NCBI RefSeq assembly: GCF_020215705.1
Contig: NZ_JAIWNB010000005.1
Coordinates: forward strand, 310,001-374,000
Length of the DNA: 64,000 nt
From: Nonomuraea aurantiaca
GTDB lineage: Bacteria; Actinomycetota; Actinomycetes; Streptosporangiales; Streptosporangiaceae
Direction: 5' to 3'
Below, piece by piece: positions 1 to 8,800 of the stretch. The notes beneath the pieces were generated by a model, which saw only the letters and a program-made list of their open reading frames with translations, had not been told where the DNA came from and did not search any database. Every line of letters starts with the position of its first letter. Position 1 is the first letter of the stretch. The position numbers and the translations under genes are program-made.

Positions 1-957
1 CTGCGGCTGTCGCTGCCGCCGTCGGCCCGCGACCACGACCTGGCCGTCACCGACCCGCCGTACACACCGGAGGGCGTCGGGCTGTTCGTGGCGCGCGCGA
101 TCGAGGGGCTCAAGGACGATGGGCGGGTCCTGCTGGCGTACGGGGCGAGCGAGCGCACGCCGATGCTCGCCCTGAAGGTGCAGAACTCCCTCTCCGCCCT
201 CAACCTCGCATATGACGCTATTTACCCAGATTTCAATAGATATTTCGGGGCGGAAGCCATCGGGTCCGCCGCCGACCTCTACGTCCTGCGTCCCACCACC
301 AAGACCCGTCCCGCCGTCACCGCCCGCCTCGACCGCCTGACCACCGCCATCTACACCCAGGGCCCCCAGTCGATCGAGTCCACCGGCTCCTCGGCGGCCG
401 ACGGTTCTTCGGCGGCCGACGCCGACCTGCTGGTGGGCGACTGGCCGAGGGAACTGCCGCAGCCGCGGGTGAAGCTGTCCACGTGGCTGGCCAAGCCCTA
501 CGCCGCCGCCGTGGAGCGGGTGGCGATCGCGCTGCCCGCCGGTCTGGAGGCGGCGCTCCCGCGCCTCCTGCTGGCCACGCGCGCCGCCCGGGTGCGGGTC
601 CTGCTCTCCGCGCCGACCCCTCTCCCGGACGTCCTGGGGTCCGTCTACGAGCTGACGTCCGGCGACGGTGTCCTGGACGCCGTACGACTCCCGCAGCCGA
701 TCGGCGACGAGGCCGGGGTGCTGCGGCGGATCCTCGACAACGGGCACGGCAAACTGGCCAACACCTGGCGCGAGGGGCTCATCGCGGTGGCCCGCTCACA
801 GGGCACCACCCTGACCAAGAACGACGCCCGCTCCCTCATCCGGCAGGCGGCGCCGTGGGCCGAGGGCGTCACCCCGCTGGAGACGCCTCTCCACCGCCTC
901 GCCGACCTCCCCACCATGGTCTCCGCCACGGTCACGGCCCTGTCCAAGACCACCTGA
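1..957 (+). CDS. BpsA-like aminopropyltransferase/methyltransferase-fold protein, 5' partial
   Basis: The frame is open from the first base, so the N-terminus lies outside the window; 318 residues are visible. Residues 19-22 read DPPY, followed by a Rossmann-type segment (GLKDDGRVLLAYG). A DPPY motif of this kind is typical of the branched-chain polyamine synthase (BpsA, PF01861) family and of amino-methyltransferases. The C-terminal half is Ala/Leu-rich with no motif I recognise. In archaea and thermophiles BpsA transfers aminopropyl groups to spermidine; actinobacterial homologues are uncharacterised. The gene converges on the next one. The family call is moderate, and a generic SAM-dependent enzyme remains possible. 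Confidence 0.55.
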   Translation: MRLSLPPSARDHDLAVTDPPYTPEGVGLFVARAIEGLKDDGRVLLAYGASERTPMLALKVQNSLSALNLAYDAIYPDFNRYFGAEAIGSAADLYVLRPTTKTRPAVTARLDRLTTAIYTQGPQSIESTGSSAADGSSAADADLLVGDWPRELPQPRVKLSTWLAKPYAAAVERVAIALPAGLEAALPRLLLATRAARVRVLLSAPTPLPDVLGSVYELTSGDGVLDAVRLPQPIGDEAGVLRRILDNGHGKLANTWREGLIAVARSQGTTLTKNDARSLIRQAAPWAEGVTPLETPLHRLADLPTMVSATVTALSKTT

Positions 958-975
958 CCGCGACCGCGGACGCCA

Positions 976-994
976 GGCCCGCCGATGTCGGGCC
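976..994. terminator. candidate bidirectional hairpin between convergent genes
   Basis: GGCCCG and CGGGCC form 6-bp arms around a 7-nt loop in the 79-bp gap between two convergent genes. There is no U-tract, which is common for actinobacterial terminators. The call rests on position plus the inverted repeat only. Confidence 0.35.
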
Positions 995-1036
995 CGCGAA
1001 CACGTCAGACCTGTCGGTGCCGGGCCCATGGACGTG

Positions 1037-1630
1037 TCAGGTCGCGGCGACCACGCGCTTCTGGATGATGTGCCCGAGCCCGTCGAGGGCCACGAGCTGC
1101 GACACCGGGTCCCCCGTCTCCCCCGGCCGGACCGGCCCCACCCAGGCGACGGTGACGTAATGGCCGAGCGCCCTGGCCTGCGCGCGGCTGCGTACGGCGT
1201 CGAAGGGGACCGCCTGCCGGACGAACCCGTCCTTGGCCAGCGCCTTCACCAGCGCGTCGGCGGCCCGCCCGTCGGTGAGGTTGAAGATGACGAACTGCCC
1301 CGCCCCCGAGTCGCCCGTGTACGTGGCCCGCAGCGCCTGCGTGCAACCCGCCGCCGAGGCGCCCCAGAGGGCGTCGTCGCAGTCCGTGAGCTGCTCGGCC
1401 GAGGCGCGGCGCAACCCGCCGAGCGTCTCCGTGGCCGGGGTGAACACCTCGTCCACGGTCAGCGGAGCCGCGTCGCGCTGCCGGGAGTCGATGAGGGAGT
1501 AGAGCGCCGAGGTCGGCTCGCCATGGAAGGTGGACGGCCGGGCCTGGGGCCGCAGGAACAGCAGCCAGCCCGCGACGGCGAGCACCGCCACCAGGGCCGC
1601 GGCCAGCGGGATCACGACGCGGGCGCGCAT
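1037..1630 (-). CDS. membrane-anchored extracytoplasmic protein, paralogue of its upstream neighbour
   Basis: This 197-aa protein has one N-terminal membrane anchor (residues 5-26) and an exported domain with two cysteines (the DCDDALWG and AAGCTQAL stretches). The domain aligns by eye with the C-terminal part of the gene upstream: both share a D-C-x(4)-WG segment, a second Cys, an F/TLLNL-x-DG-x-A segment and a LGHYV motif. The function is unknown to me. The start codon overlaps the upstream stop by one base (TGATG), so it is probably translated as part of the lgt-VIT operon. It is the last gene of that leftward run. Confidence 0.7.
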   Translation of the reverse strand: MRARVVIPLAAALVAVLAVAGWLLFLRPQARPSTFHGEPTSALYSLIDSRQRDAAPLTVDEVFTPATETLGGLRRASAEQLTDCDDALWGASAAGCTQALRATYTGDSGAGQFVIFNLTDGRAADALVKALAKDGFVRQAVPFDAVRSRAQARALGHYVTVAWVGPVRPGETGDPVSQLVALDGLGHIIQKRVVAAT

Positions 1631-2448
1631 CAGGACGCCGGCCCGGTGACGGAGACGACCCGGCGGTAGACGGCCTTCTCGGCCCCACGGAGCGTCAGCG
1701 AGAGCGAGACGAAGTCGTCCTTGGGCGTCGGGTCGGCGCCGTCGGCCCGGCCGATCCAGACCAGCCCGACGTAGTGGCCCAAGGCGTAGCCCCCTCCCTC
1801 GGTGTGAGCTCCCGCTGGGAAGGCGGTCTTGCCGGAGCCGACCGGGCGCGCCCAGCCGCCCCGGTAGAGCGTCTTGAGCGACTCGACCAGCTCACTGGCG
1901 GCCTTGCCGTCGCGCAGGTTGAGCAGGGTGTACTGGCCCACGTAGCGGCCGTCCGGGGTGGTGTAGACACCGCGGGCCGCCTGGCTGCACTCCGCGTCGG
2001 CCACCAGGTCGAGGAGCTCCTGGCCCCAGACGGCGGCCGAGCAGTCGGTGTCTAGCTTGCTGCCGGCCAGCTTGAGAGTGAGTTTCTTCTCACCGGTCAG
2101 CGTCTTCTGCCCGAACACCTCCTTGTCGGTGAGCGGCGTGCGGTCCTTGGCCCGCTCGGCGATCGGGTCGAACAGCTTGGGCGAGGCCCAGCTGTGGTAG
2201 ATCTCCGGCAGCGCCGCGTCAGCCTGCACGATGGCGGCGCCGGTGCGCTGTTCGGGGGTGTACTGGCCCAGCGAGTTCACGAAGGCGACCAGGGCGAACG
2301 CCGCAGCCAGCACGCCCATCGCCGACACGATGATCACCAGGAGCTTCTGCTTCTTGGGGTCCATCCCCAGGTCGGTGAGCAGGGGGAACTGCCAGTCGGA
2401 GCGCGCGGGGCGCCGGCGCTTGCGGGTCGCCGTTCTGGAGGACGTCAT
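1630..2448 (-). CDS. membrane-anchored extracytoplasmic protein, paralogue of the downstream gene
   Basis: The protein is 272 aa. It has a basic cytoplasmic N-terminus (TRKRRRPAR), one transmembrane helix at about residues 34-56, then an exported domain containing the paired-cysteine and LGHYV pattern shared with the next gene. The ATG at 2448 was chosen because it gives the 4-bp ATGA overlap with the VIT-family gene; a longer open frame upstream is only a shadow of that gene. Function is unknown. Co-translation with a metal transporter is suggestive of an envelope role, but nothing in the sequence proves it. Confidence 0.72.
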   Translation of the reverse strand: MTSSRTATRKRRRPARSDWQFPLLTDLGMDPKKQKLLVIIVSAMGVLAAAFALVAFVNSLGQYTPEQRTGAAIVQADAALPEIYHSWASPKLFDPIAERAKDRTPLTDKEVFGQKTLTGEKKLTLKLAGSKLDTDCSAAVWGQELLDLVADAECSQAARGVYTTPDGRYVGQYTLLNLRDGKAASELVESLKTLYRGGWARPVGSGKTAFPAGAHTEGGGYALGHYVGLVWIGRADGADPTPKDDFVSLSLTLRGAEKAVYRRVVSVTGPAS

Positions 2449-3149
2449 AGCCCACCCGCCCCGATCAGGTTGCCCAGCCCGAACGTGAGCCCGGCCGCCA
2501 CCACGCCGACGATCAGCTGCCGCAGCCCGGAGTACAGCCAGGAACGCGCGGTCACCGTGGAGACCAGCGCCCCCGCCCCGAACAGGGCCAGGCACGAGAC
2601 GACCGCCGACACCCACAGGCTCGTCACGCCGATCAGGTACGGCGCGAGCGGCAGGAGCGCCCCCACGCCGAAGGACAGGAACGACGAGCCCGCGGCCACC
2701 TTGGGCGAGGGCAGGTCGTGCGGGTCGACGCCGAGCTCGCTCTGGGCGTGGACCTCCAGGGCCTGGGCGGGGTTCTGGGAGATCTGCCTGGCCACCTCGG
2801 CGGCCAGCTCCGGCGTCACGCCCCTGGCGACGAAGACCTGGGCGAGCTCCTCCTGCTCGGCCTCGGGGTGGCGTTCGAGCTCGCGGCGCTCGACGGCGAT
2901 CTCGGCCAGGGCCAGCTCGCGCTGGCTGGCCACCGAGACGTATTCGCCACCGGCCATCGAGAACGCGCCCGCCGCCAGGCCCGCGATGCCCGCCAGGGCG
3001 ATCACCTTGGTGTCACTGGTGCCGCCCGCGACACCGGCGATGAGCGCGAAGTTGGACACCAGGCCGTCCATCGCCCCGAACACCGACGGCCGCAGCCAGC
3101 CGCCGGTGACGTCACGGTGCCGGTGGTGCTGCTCCGCGCCCCCGCTCAT
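2445..3149 (-). CDS. VIT1/CCC1 family transporter (iron/manganese type)
   Basis: This 234-aa membrane protein matches the VIT1/CCC1 family. Helix 1 carries the conserved FGAMDGLVSNFALIAGVAGG pattern and helix 2 carries AGAFSMAGGEYVS. Between them and the C-terminal helices is a cytosolic Glu-rich helical region (about residues 75-120), which in plant VIT1 is the metal-binding domain. Three hydrophobic segments follow at about 160-234. The family exports Fe2+/Mn2+ from the cytosol. The ORF overlaps lgt by 4 bp (ATGA) upstream and the next gene by 4 bp downstream, so it sits in a translationally coupled operon. Confidence 0.85.
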   Translation of the reverse strand: MSGGAEQHHRHRDVTGGWLRPSVFGAMDGLVSNFALIAGVAGGTSDTKVIALAGIAGLAAGAFSMAGGEYVSVASQRELALAEIAVERRELERHPEAEQEELAQVFVARGVTPELAAEVARQISQNPAQALEVHAQSELGVDPHDLPSPKVAAGSSFLSFGVGALLPLAPYLIGVTSLWVSAVVSCLALFGAGALVSTVTARSWLYSGLRQLIVGVVAAGLTFGLGNLIGAGGL

Positions 3150-4318
3150 CTCGAGTTCTTCTCCTGCTGAACGGCCTCGGGGGTCTCCCCCTGCTTCGCG
3201 GTCGCGTCGCCCTCACGGGCGTCATCCTCGCGAGCGGAATCCTCACGTACGGACTCTTCACGTACGGGCTCCTCGCCCGGCGCGCCGTCCTCAGCGTCCG
3301 CCCGCACCACCGCTGGGTCCGGAGCATCCGCACGGACGGCCTCGGGATCCGGGGCGTCCTCCGGCGCCTTGTCCGCTTCCCCAGCCTCGGAAGCGGCTTC
3401 GGAAGCGGCGGCGGCGTCGCCCGCCGGGTCGGCCTGGTCGACCCCGTGGGCCGGATCCGGGCCGCTCGCAGCGGCCTCCCGCACGTCGGCCGGGAGGATG
3501 AACTCCTCGCTGTCCTTGTTGCGGGTCAGCCAGAAGTAGACCAGCGCCCCGATGAACACCACGATCGACGTCCACTGGTTGAGCCGAAGCCCCAGGAGCG
3601 TCACCGCGTGATCCACGCCGCCGACGGGGTCGATCCGCAGCCCCTCGATCCAGAACCGCCCCAGCGTGTAACCGGCGACATAAAGGGCGAACAGCCGCCC
3701 ATGGTGCAGCGCGAACCGCTTACCCGCCCAGAGCAGAACGAAGCCCAGCAGGACATCCCAGATCGACTCGTACAGGAACGTCGGGTGGTAGAGCACCCCC
3801 GGCTCGCCCCCGTGCAACTGGTCGATCTCCAGGCCCCACGGCAGCGTGGTCGGCCCGCCGTACAGCTCCTGGTTGAACCAGTTGCCCCAGCGGCCGATCG
3901 CCTGCGCGAAGATGATCCCGGGCGCCACCGTGTCGGCCACCGCGCTGAGGGACAGGCCGCGCCGGCGGCAGGCCAGCCAGACGCCGACGCCGCCGAGCGC
4001 GACCGCGCCCCAGATGCCCAGCCCGCCTTCCCAGATGAACAGGGCCTGGTAGGGCTTCTTGATCGCGCGGTCGCCGAAGTAGGTCTGCCAGTCGGTGATG
4101 ACGTGGTAGAGGCGTCCGCCGATGAGGCCGAAGATCACCGCGGGCACGGAGATGTCGATGATCGTGCCCGCCTGGCCGCCACGGGCGCGCCAGCGGCGCT
4201 CGCTCAGCCAGACGGCGAAGATGACGCCGAGCACGATGCACAGGGCATAGGCCCGGATCGGCACGAATCCGAGATACCAGACCCCTTGGGAAGGGCTGGG
4301 AATCGAGGCAAGGGGCAT
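3146..4318 (-). CDS. lgt: prolipoprotein diacylglyceryl transferase
   Basis: Lgt transfers diacylglycerol from phosphatidylglycerol to the lipobox cysteine of prolipoproteins at the outer face of the membrane. The first ~275 residues are the multi-pass enzyme, with the Lgt signature region AIGRWGNWFNQELYG (containing the conserved Arg and Asn) and HPTFLYES downstream. The last ~110 residues are an unusual acidic, Ala/Glu/Asp-rich tail with degenerate repeats (DAPDPEAVRAD, DAPDPAVVRAD, VREESVRED), giving 390 aa instead of the usual ~280-320. The conserved actinobacterial position is next to trpA; here a redox pair and a GH101 gene intervene. Confidence 0.95.
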   Translation of the reverse strand: MPLASIPSPSQGVWYLGFVPIRAYALCIVLGVIFAVWLSERRWRARGGQAGTIIDISVPAVIFGLIGGRLYHVITDWQTYFGDRAIKKPYQALFIWEGGLGIWGAVALGGVGVWLACRRRGLSLSAVADTVAPGIIFAQAIGRWGNWFNQELYGGPTTLPWGLEIDQLHGGEPGVLYHPTFLYESIWDVLLGFVLLWAGKRFALHHGRLFALYVAGYTLGRFWIEGLRIDPVGGVDHAVTLLGLRLNQWTSIVVFIGALVYFWLTRNKDSEEFILPADVREAAASGPDPAHGVDQADPAGDAAAASEAASEAGEADKAPEDAPDPEAVRADAPDPAVVRADAEDGAPGEEPVREESVREDSAREDDAREGDATAKQGETPEAVQQEKNSR

Positions 4319-4344
4319 GTCAGGTGAGGGTAGCGGAAGCGGGA

Positions 4345-5097
4345 CTACTTGGCCGCCTTCGTGACCGCATCGCGAAGATCCTTTGGCGCGAAGACGACCT
4401 TGTTGTCCAGGGCCGTGCCGTTGAGCTTGACGGTCGGCGTGCCGCTCAGCTTCTGCTCCTTCATGACCTTGGCGCTGTAGTCGAGCTGGGCCTGCACGTT
4501 CTTCTGGCCGGTGATGCAGGTGTCGATGCCCGCCCCCGTGGCCCCGGCCTGCTTGGCCCAGGCCACCATCTGGTCGGTGGTGAAGCCCTCGGCCGTCTCA
4601 CTGGGCTGGTTCTTGTAGAGAAGGTCGTGGAAGCCGACCCATTGCCTGCCGTCGGTCAGGCAGCGGGCGGCGGCACCGGCGCGCAGGGAGTTGGACTTCG
4701 TGGGATCGGTGCTGAAGATCGTGATGGGGTGGTAGACGACCTTGGCCTTGCCCTCGGCCGCGAGGTTCCTGAACGTGCTGCCGCTCACCTCCTCCATCTG
4801 CTTGCAGGCGGGGCACTGGAAGTCCTCGAAGATGTCGATGACGGGCTTGGTGACACCGCTCTGGGCCATGGTGACCGAGCCGTCGGGGTTCACCGTGGTC
4901 GGCGGAAGCGAGCCGCCGACCTGCTCCGCCTGTGACGTGCTGGCGGCGTACCAGGCGCCTAGGCCGACCGCCGCCACCGCGACCACGCTCACGGTCGCGT
5001 AGGTGACGGCCTTTCTGCGCCGCTCCCGCACGCGGTCGGCGGCCTGCTGCGCCTTGATCTTCTCCCGCGCGGACTTCGCACGGTCCCCCTTGCTCAT
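4345..5097 (-). CDS. DsbA-like membrane-anchored thiol-disulfide oxidoreductase
   Basis: The 250-aa protein has a basic cytoplasmic N-terminus, one transmembrane helix (about 31-51), then a thioredoxin-fold domain with the redox motif CPAC at residues 95-98 in the context FEDFQCPACKQ. The cis-Pro loop (SGTPT) is present near residue 220. Proteins of this type oxidise or isomerise disulfides in exported proteins. Its start overlaps the stop of the MauE/DoxX-like gene by one base, so the two are co-translated and are probably redox partners. Confidence 0.88.
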   Translation of the reverse strand: MSKGDRAKSAREKIKAQQAADRVRERRRKAVTYATVSVVAVAAVGLGAWYAASTSQAEQVGGSLPPTTVNPDGSVTMAQSGVTKPVIDIFEDFQCPACKQMEEVSGSTFRNLAAEGKAKVVYHPITIFSTDPTKSNSLRAGAAARCLTDGRQWVGFHDLLYKNQPSETAEGFTTDQMVAWAKQAGATGAGIDTCITGQKNVQAQLDYSAKVMKEQKLSGTPTVKLNGTALDNKVVFAPKDLRDAVTKAAK

Positions 5098-5630
5098 CAG
5101 CCGATCCCCTCTTGTTCGTCATGTACGCGCTCGCCGCCCGCCAACCCGAGCGCCGAGTCGAGCGCGAAGTGCCCCGGCGGGAAGCGCACGATCCAGGCGC
5201 CGAGCACCACCAGACCGAAGTCGCGCAGGATGTCGAGCAGGTAGCTCGGCTGCACCCCCGCCCCGAGCTGCCCACCACCCCCGAAGCAGCCGCAGTCGAT
5301 CCGCAGGCCGTGCGCCCACGCCCAGGCGATGCCGAAGACGAAGGCGAACATGAGCAGCCCGCCGACCACCCCGGCCACCCTGGTCAGCAGCCCGACGACC
5401 AGCAGCACCCCGACCACGATCTCCAGGATCGGCAGGCCGTAGCCCACGGTCGTGGCGAGCGAGTCGGGCAGCAGCTGGTAAGCCTTGACCGCCACGACGG
5501 AGTCGGACGGGTTGCCGATCTTCAGCCACCCGGCCGCGATCAGCACCCCGCCCAGGACCAGCCGGGCGACGGTCGTCACCCAGGGTACCGCCGTCCGAGC
5601 GTTAAGTGACTGTTTCGACGCGACCACCAC
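5097..5630 (-). CDS. MauE/DoxX-family redox-associated membrane protein
   Basis: This 177-aa membrane protein has four hydrophobic helices and a Cys pair (IDCGCFGGGGQ, near residue 113) on a loop, as in MauE-like proteins that supply electrons or oxidising equivalents to a partner thioredoxin-fold protein. The partner is almost certainly the CPAC protein encoded immediately downstream, with a 1-nt overlap. A GTG start is preceded by AAAGAGGAG at good spacing. MauE was first described in methylamine dehydrogenase maturation; in actinobacteria the family is general, so no methylamine function is implied. Confidence 0.82.
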   Translation of the reverse strand: MVVASKQSLNARTAVPWVTTVARLVLGGVLIAAGWLKIGNPSDSVVAVKAYQLLPDSLATTVGYGLPILEIVVGVLLVVGLLTRVAGVVGGLLMFAFVFGIAWAWAHGLRIDCGCFGGGGQLGAGVQPSYLLDILRDFGLVVLGAWIVRFPPGHFALDSALGLAGGERVHDEQEGIG

Positions 5631-5830
5631 TAGGGCTCCTCTTTCTCTGCGCTGGAAAGCGCACAGTATCGGGAACCCATCTGACCACGCCCGGGATAAG
5701 ACTCGGTTAAGAGGGTTTTCCCGCGTCTGAGCCGTACGCGCTGCTCACGGCGTCGCGGCGGGACGGCCCCGACTCACCGAGCCCTACCCACTGACACGCC
5801 CGGCCGAGCGTCGATCGCGGATGACTTGGC

Positions 5831-8800
5831 CTAGCCGCAGACGAACTTGGCGGCGCCCCAGTCCGCGTGGTCGTTGCCGTTGCCGTCGCCGCCGTCGCCC
5901 GCCACGAGGTCCACATACCGGGCGCCGGTGAGGTCGGCGGTCAACTCGTAGGCCGGATCGGCGGCCCGCAGCACCGGGCTGTGTGCCTTGACCACCCCGT
6001 CGGCGACCACGCTGTACTCCACGGACCCCCTGGTGGCCTGGACGTCGTCCACGCCGACGGAGGCTGTGAAGGCCGTACACCGGCCGCCGAGGTAGAAACG
6101 GACGTCGGCGGGCGCGTGCGTGCCCAGCCCCTTGGCGAACGTCTGGCCGCCGATCACGATCGGCGTGCCGTCGGCCGCGCCGAGGTCGCCGTTGGACCGG
6201 TCGCGCTCGACCGGCCCCCAGCCGTTGGCCGCGCTGACCCACTCCAGGTCGCTCGCCCAGGCCGCCGCGGTGGGTGGCGGCGGCAGCGTCCTTACCGTCG
6301 TCACCGCGCCGATCGTCTTGGCGGCACCCGCCGCGGTGTAGGCGGCGTCGGCCTTCAGCTCGTAGGTGTCATAGGGCGCGTCCGCGGGCGGCGTCACCTT
6401 CCAGGTGGTCACCAGCTTGCCGCCGGGCTCCACCGTGCCGGTCCCGTCCCCGGCGACGGTCCAGCCCTCGGGTACGGTCAGCGTCACCTTGACGTCCTGG
6501 GCCGCCACGTCCTCCAGGTTGACGAACGTGGTGGTGACCTCGGAGGCCGCGCCCTGCTCGAACGCCGGCGTCGCGGGCACCACGTCCAGCGACGCGCACG
6601 CCTGGGCCTCGGGGTCCCCCCCCAGGTCCTTGACGGCGAGGTCGTCGAGGACGAAGTCGGCCCCGGCCTGCTCGGGCAGCAGCGAGCGGAGCCCGACCCA
6701 GACGTCGCCGCAGCCCGCGACCACCCGCTCGGCGAACCTGCCCGTGGTCCGCCGCTCCGGCACCGGCGTCCGCCGGGTCTCCACGCTGGAGGTGCCCTTG
6801 TCGTAGCCGGTCACCCAGGCGTAGGCGTCGGCCAGGGCGCTCTGGTAGCCGAAGGACACCTCGTAGGCGTGTCCCGGCTCGAACCGGACGGTCTGCGGCA
6901 CGGTCCGGTAGACCAGTCCCTGCCGCTCCTCGTGCGCCTTCAGCGACCAGTCACCGTTGATCACGTCGTCGACGGCCTTGCCGTTCCAGCCGGCCTGCGT
7001 GTACGGCTCGTGCCGCTCCGACAGATGCGTACGCGCGTCGAAGGCGCCCCCGGCGTCGCCCTTGACGAACGGCCCCCATCCCGGCTCGGCGGACTCGAAC
7101 GTCTCGGTCCCACCCGGCGGGTCGCTCCTGATGAGCCGCACGTCGTCCACCCGCACCTTCGCCGCGCCGGCGGCGGCCGTGATCCGCAGCGTGACGGAGC
7201 CGCGCGGCGCGGTGAAGGCCACCTTGACGCGCTGGAAGTAGGTGTCGTGCTTCTCGTCGGAGGCGATGTAGTTCTTCGCGGTCGAGCGCTGGATCGTCGT
7301 CTTCCGGCCACCGGCCTCCAGGGTGGTCTGTCTGGACTGCCCGGGTTCGACCTCGACGAACGCCGAGGCGGTGTAGGCGCGCCCGGGCTGGAGGCCGGTC
7401 AGCCGCTGCTCCAGCCGGGCCCGCGGACCGCCGCCGAGCAGGGCCATGCGCTGGCCGCGCTCGTTCTTCTGGACGCTCACCGGGCCGGTGACCTGCCAGT
7501 CGCGCAGCCCGTCGCCGTTGAAGCCGGGATCGCGCACGCCGCTCCCCTCGCCCCAGCGGGGCTCGGCCTGGGCGGGCGCCCTGCCGGGGTAGAGCACGTA
7601 CGGCACGCCCGCCTCGGCCCGCAGGGTGATCTTGCCGTCGACCGGGGTGGCGACGCCCACGCGGACCCGGCCCTGGTCGGTGAGCTTGTAGACGGTCAGC
7701 GGCCGGGCGGCGTCCCAGGTGGTGGTGCCGCCGGCCGGGTTGTAGTGGTAGTACTTGCCCGCCCACGGCAGCAGGTACGTGGTGCCGTCGAGCACCTTGT
7801 GACCGCCCGCGAACAGCAGGCGCCTGCCGTCCGCCACCGTGCCGCGCACGCCTCCGGTGAAGACGATCTCGTCGGGGTTCCAGTCGGTGATCTGGTAGTG
7901 CTGCAGGAACTTGGCCGGCAGGTTGTGCTCCCAGATGTTGCGGTAGAAGGCGGTGAAGTCGTTCTGCGCGGTCCAGCCCTCGAACTCGACGATGCGGGCG
8001 TTGCCCAGGATGGGGTGGGCGTTCCAGACGTCCTTCTCGCCGTTGCGGATGAACCGGATGATCTGCGAGTTCAGTCCCTTGTTGGTGGCTCCGCCGTAGT
8101 TGAGGTCATTCGCCCAGTGTGACCAGAGGGACGAGCGCTCCAGCTTGTCGGCCCATTCGGTGGCCACCTGCCAGCCCTGCCCGCGCAGCTCGGTGAGCAG
8201 GCGGTCGGCCACCCAGCCGTGCGGGCGGTACACGTCCACGTACAGGAGGGCCAGGTTCCTCTCGGTCTCGGCGCGCAGCCGATGGAGCCGCTTGGCGAGG
8301 GTGCCCCTGGTCAGGTCGCCGCGCTGGTCGATCAGGTACGACTGGTCGAGCCAGTTCCAGCCCTTGGTGTCCTTGTTGACGAGCTGCTCGCTGAAGCTCT
8401 TCGCCTCGGGGTAGGACTCGGTGGCGTTGACGTGCACGCCGAACGTCGCGTTCCACTCCTTGCCGGTCTTGAGCAGGGTGTTGAGGTCGGCCAGGCCGCC
8501 GGCGCGCTTGTTGTAGTTGCCGCCGTAGTCGGGGTGGGCCGAGTCGTGGCCCTCCGACTGGTACCCCTTGAGCAGGGCCAGCTGGCCCAGGCCGTCGGTG
8601 CCCAGCGAGATCCGCTTGACGTCGTCGAGGGTGCGCAGGAACGGGTGGGTGGCCTGGCTGGAGAAGTTGAACGGGATGTGCGCGATCACCCGGTCCTTGG
8701 TCCGGTCCGCGCCGGGCGCCTTGACGCCGATGCTCCTGAACGCGACGGCGCCGTCCTGCCAGTCGAGGCCGCCGTCGCCGTTGGCGTCGGGGGTGACCAC

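Noticed and set aside
5867..8122. Long open frames antisense to the GH101 gene
   Set aside because: High G+C keeps antisense frames open; they are Arg/Gly-rich and have no recognisable domain, while the minus-strand gene has full GH101 motifs.
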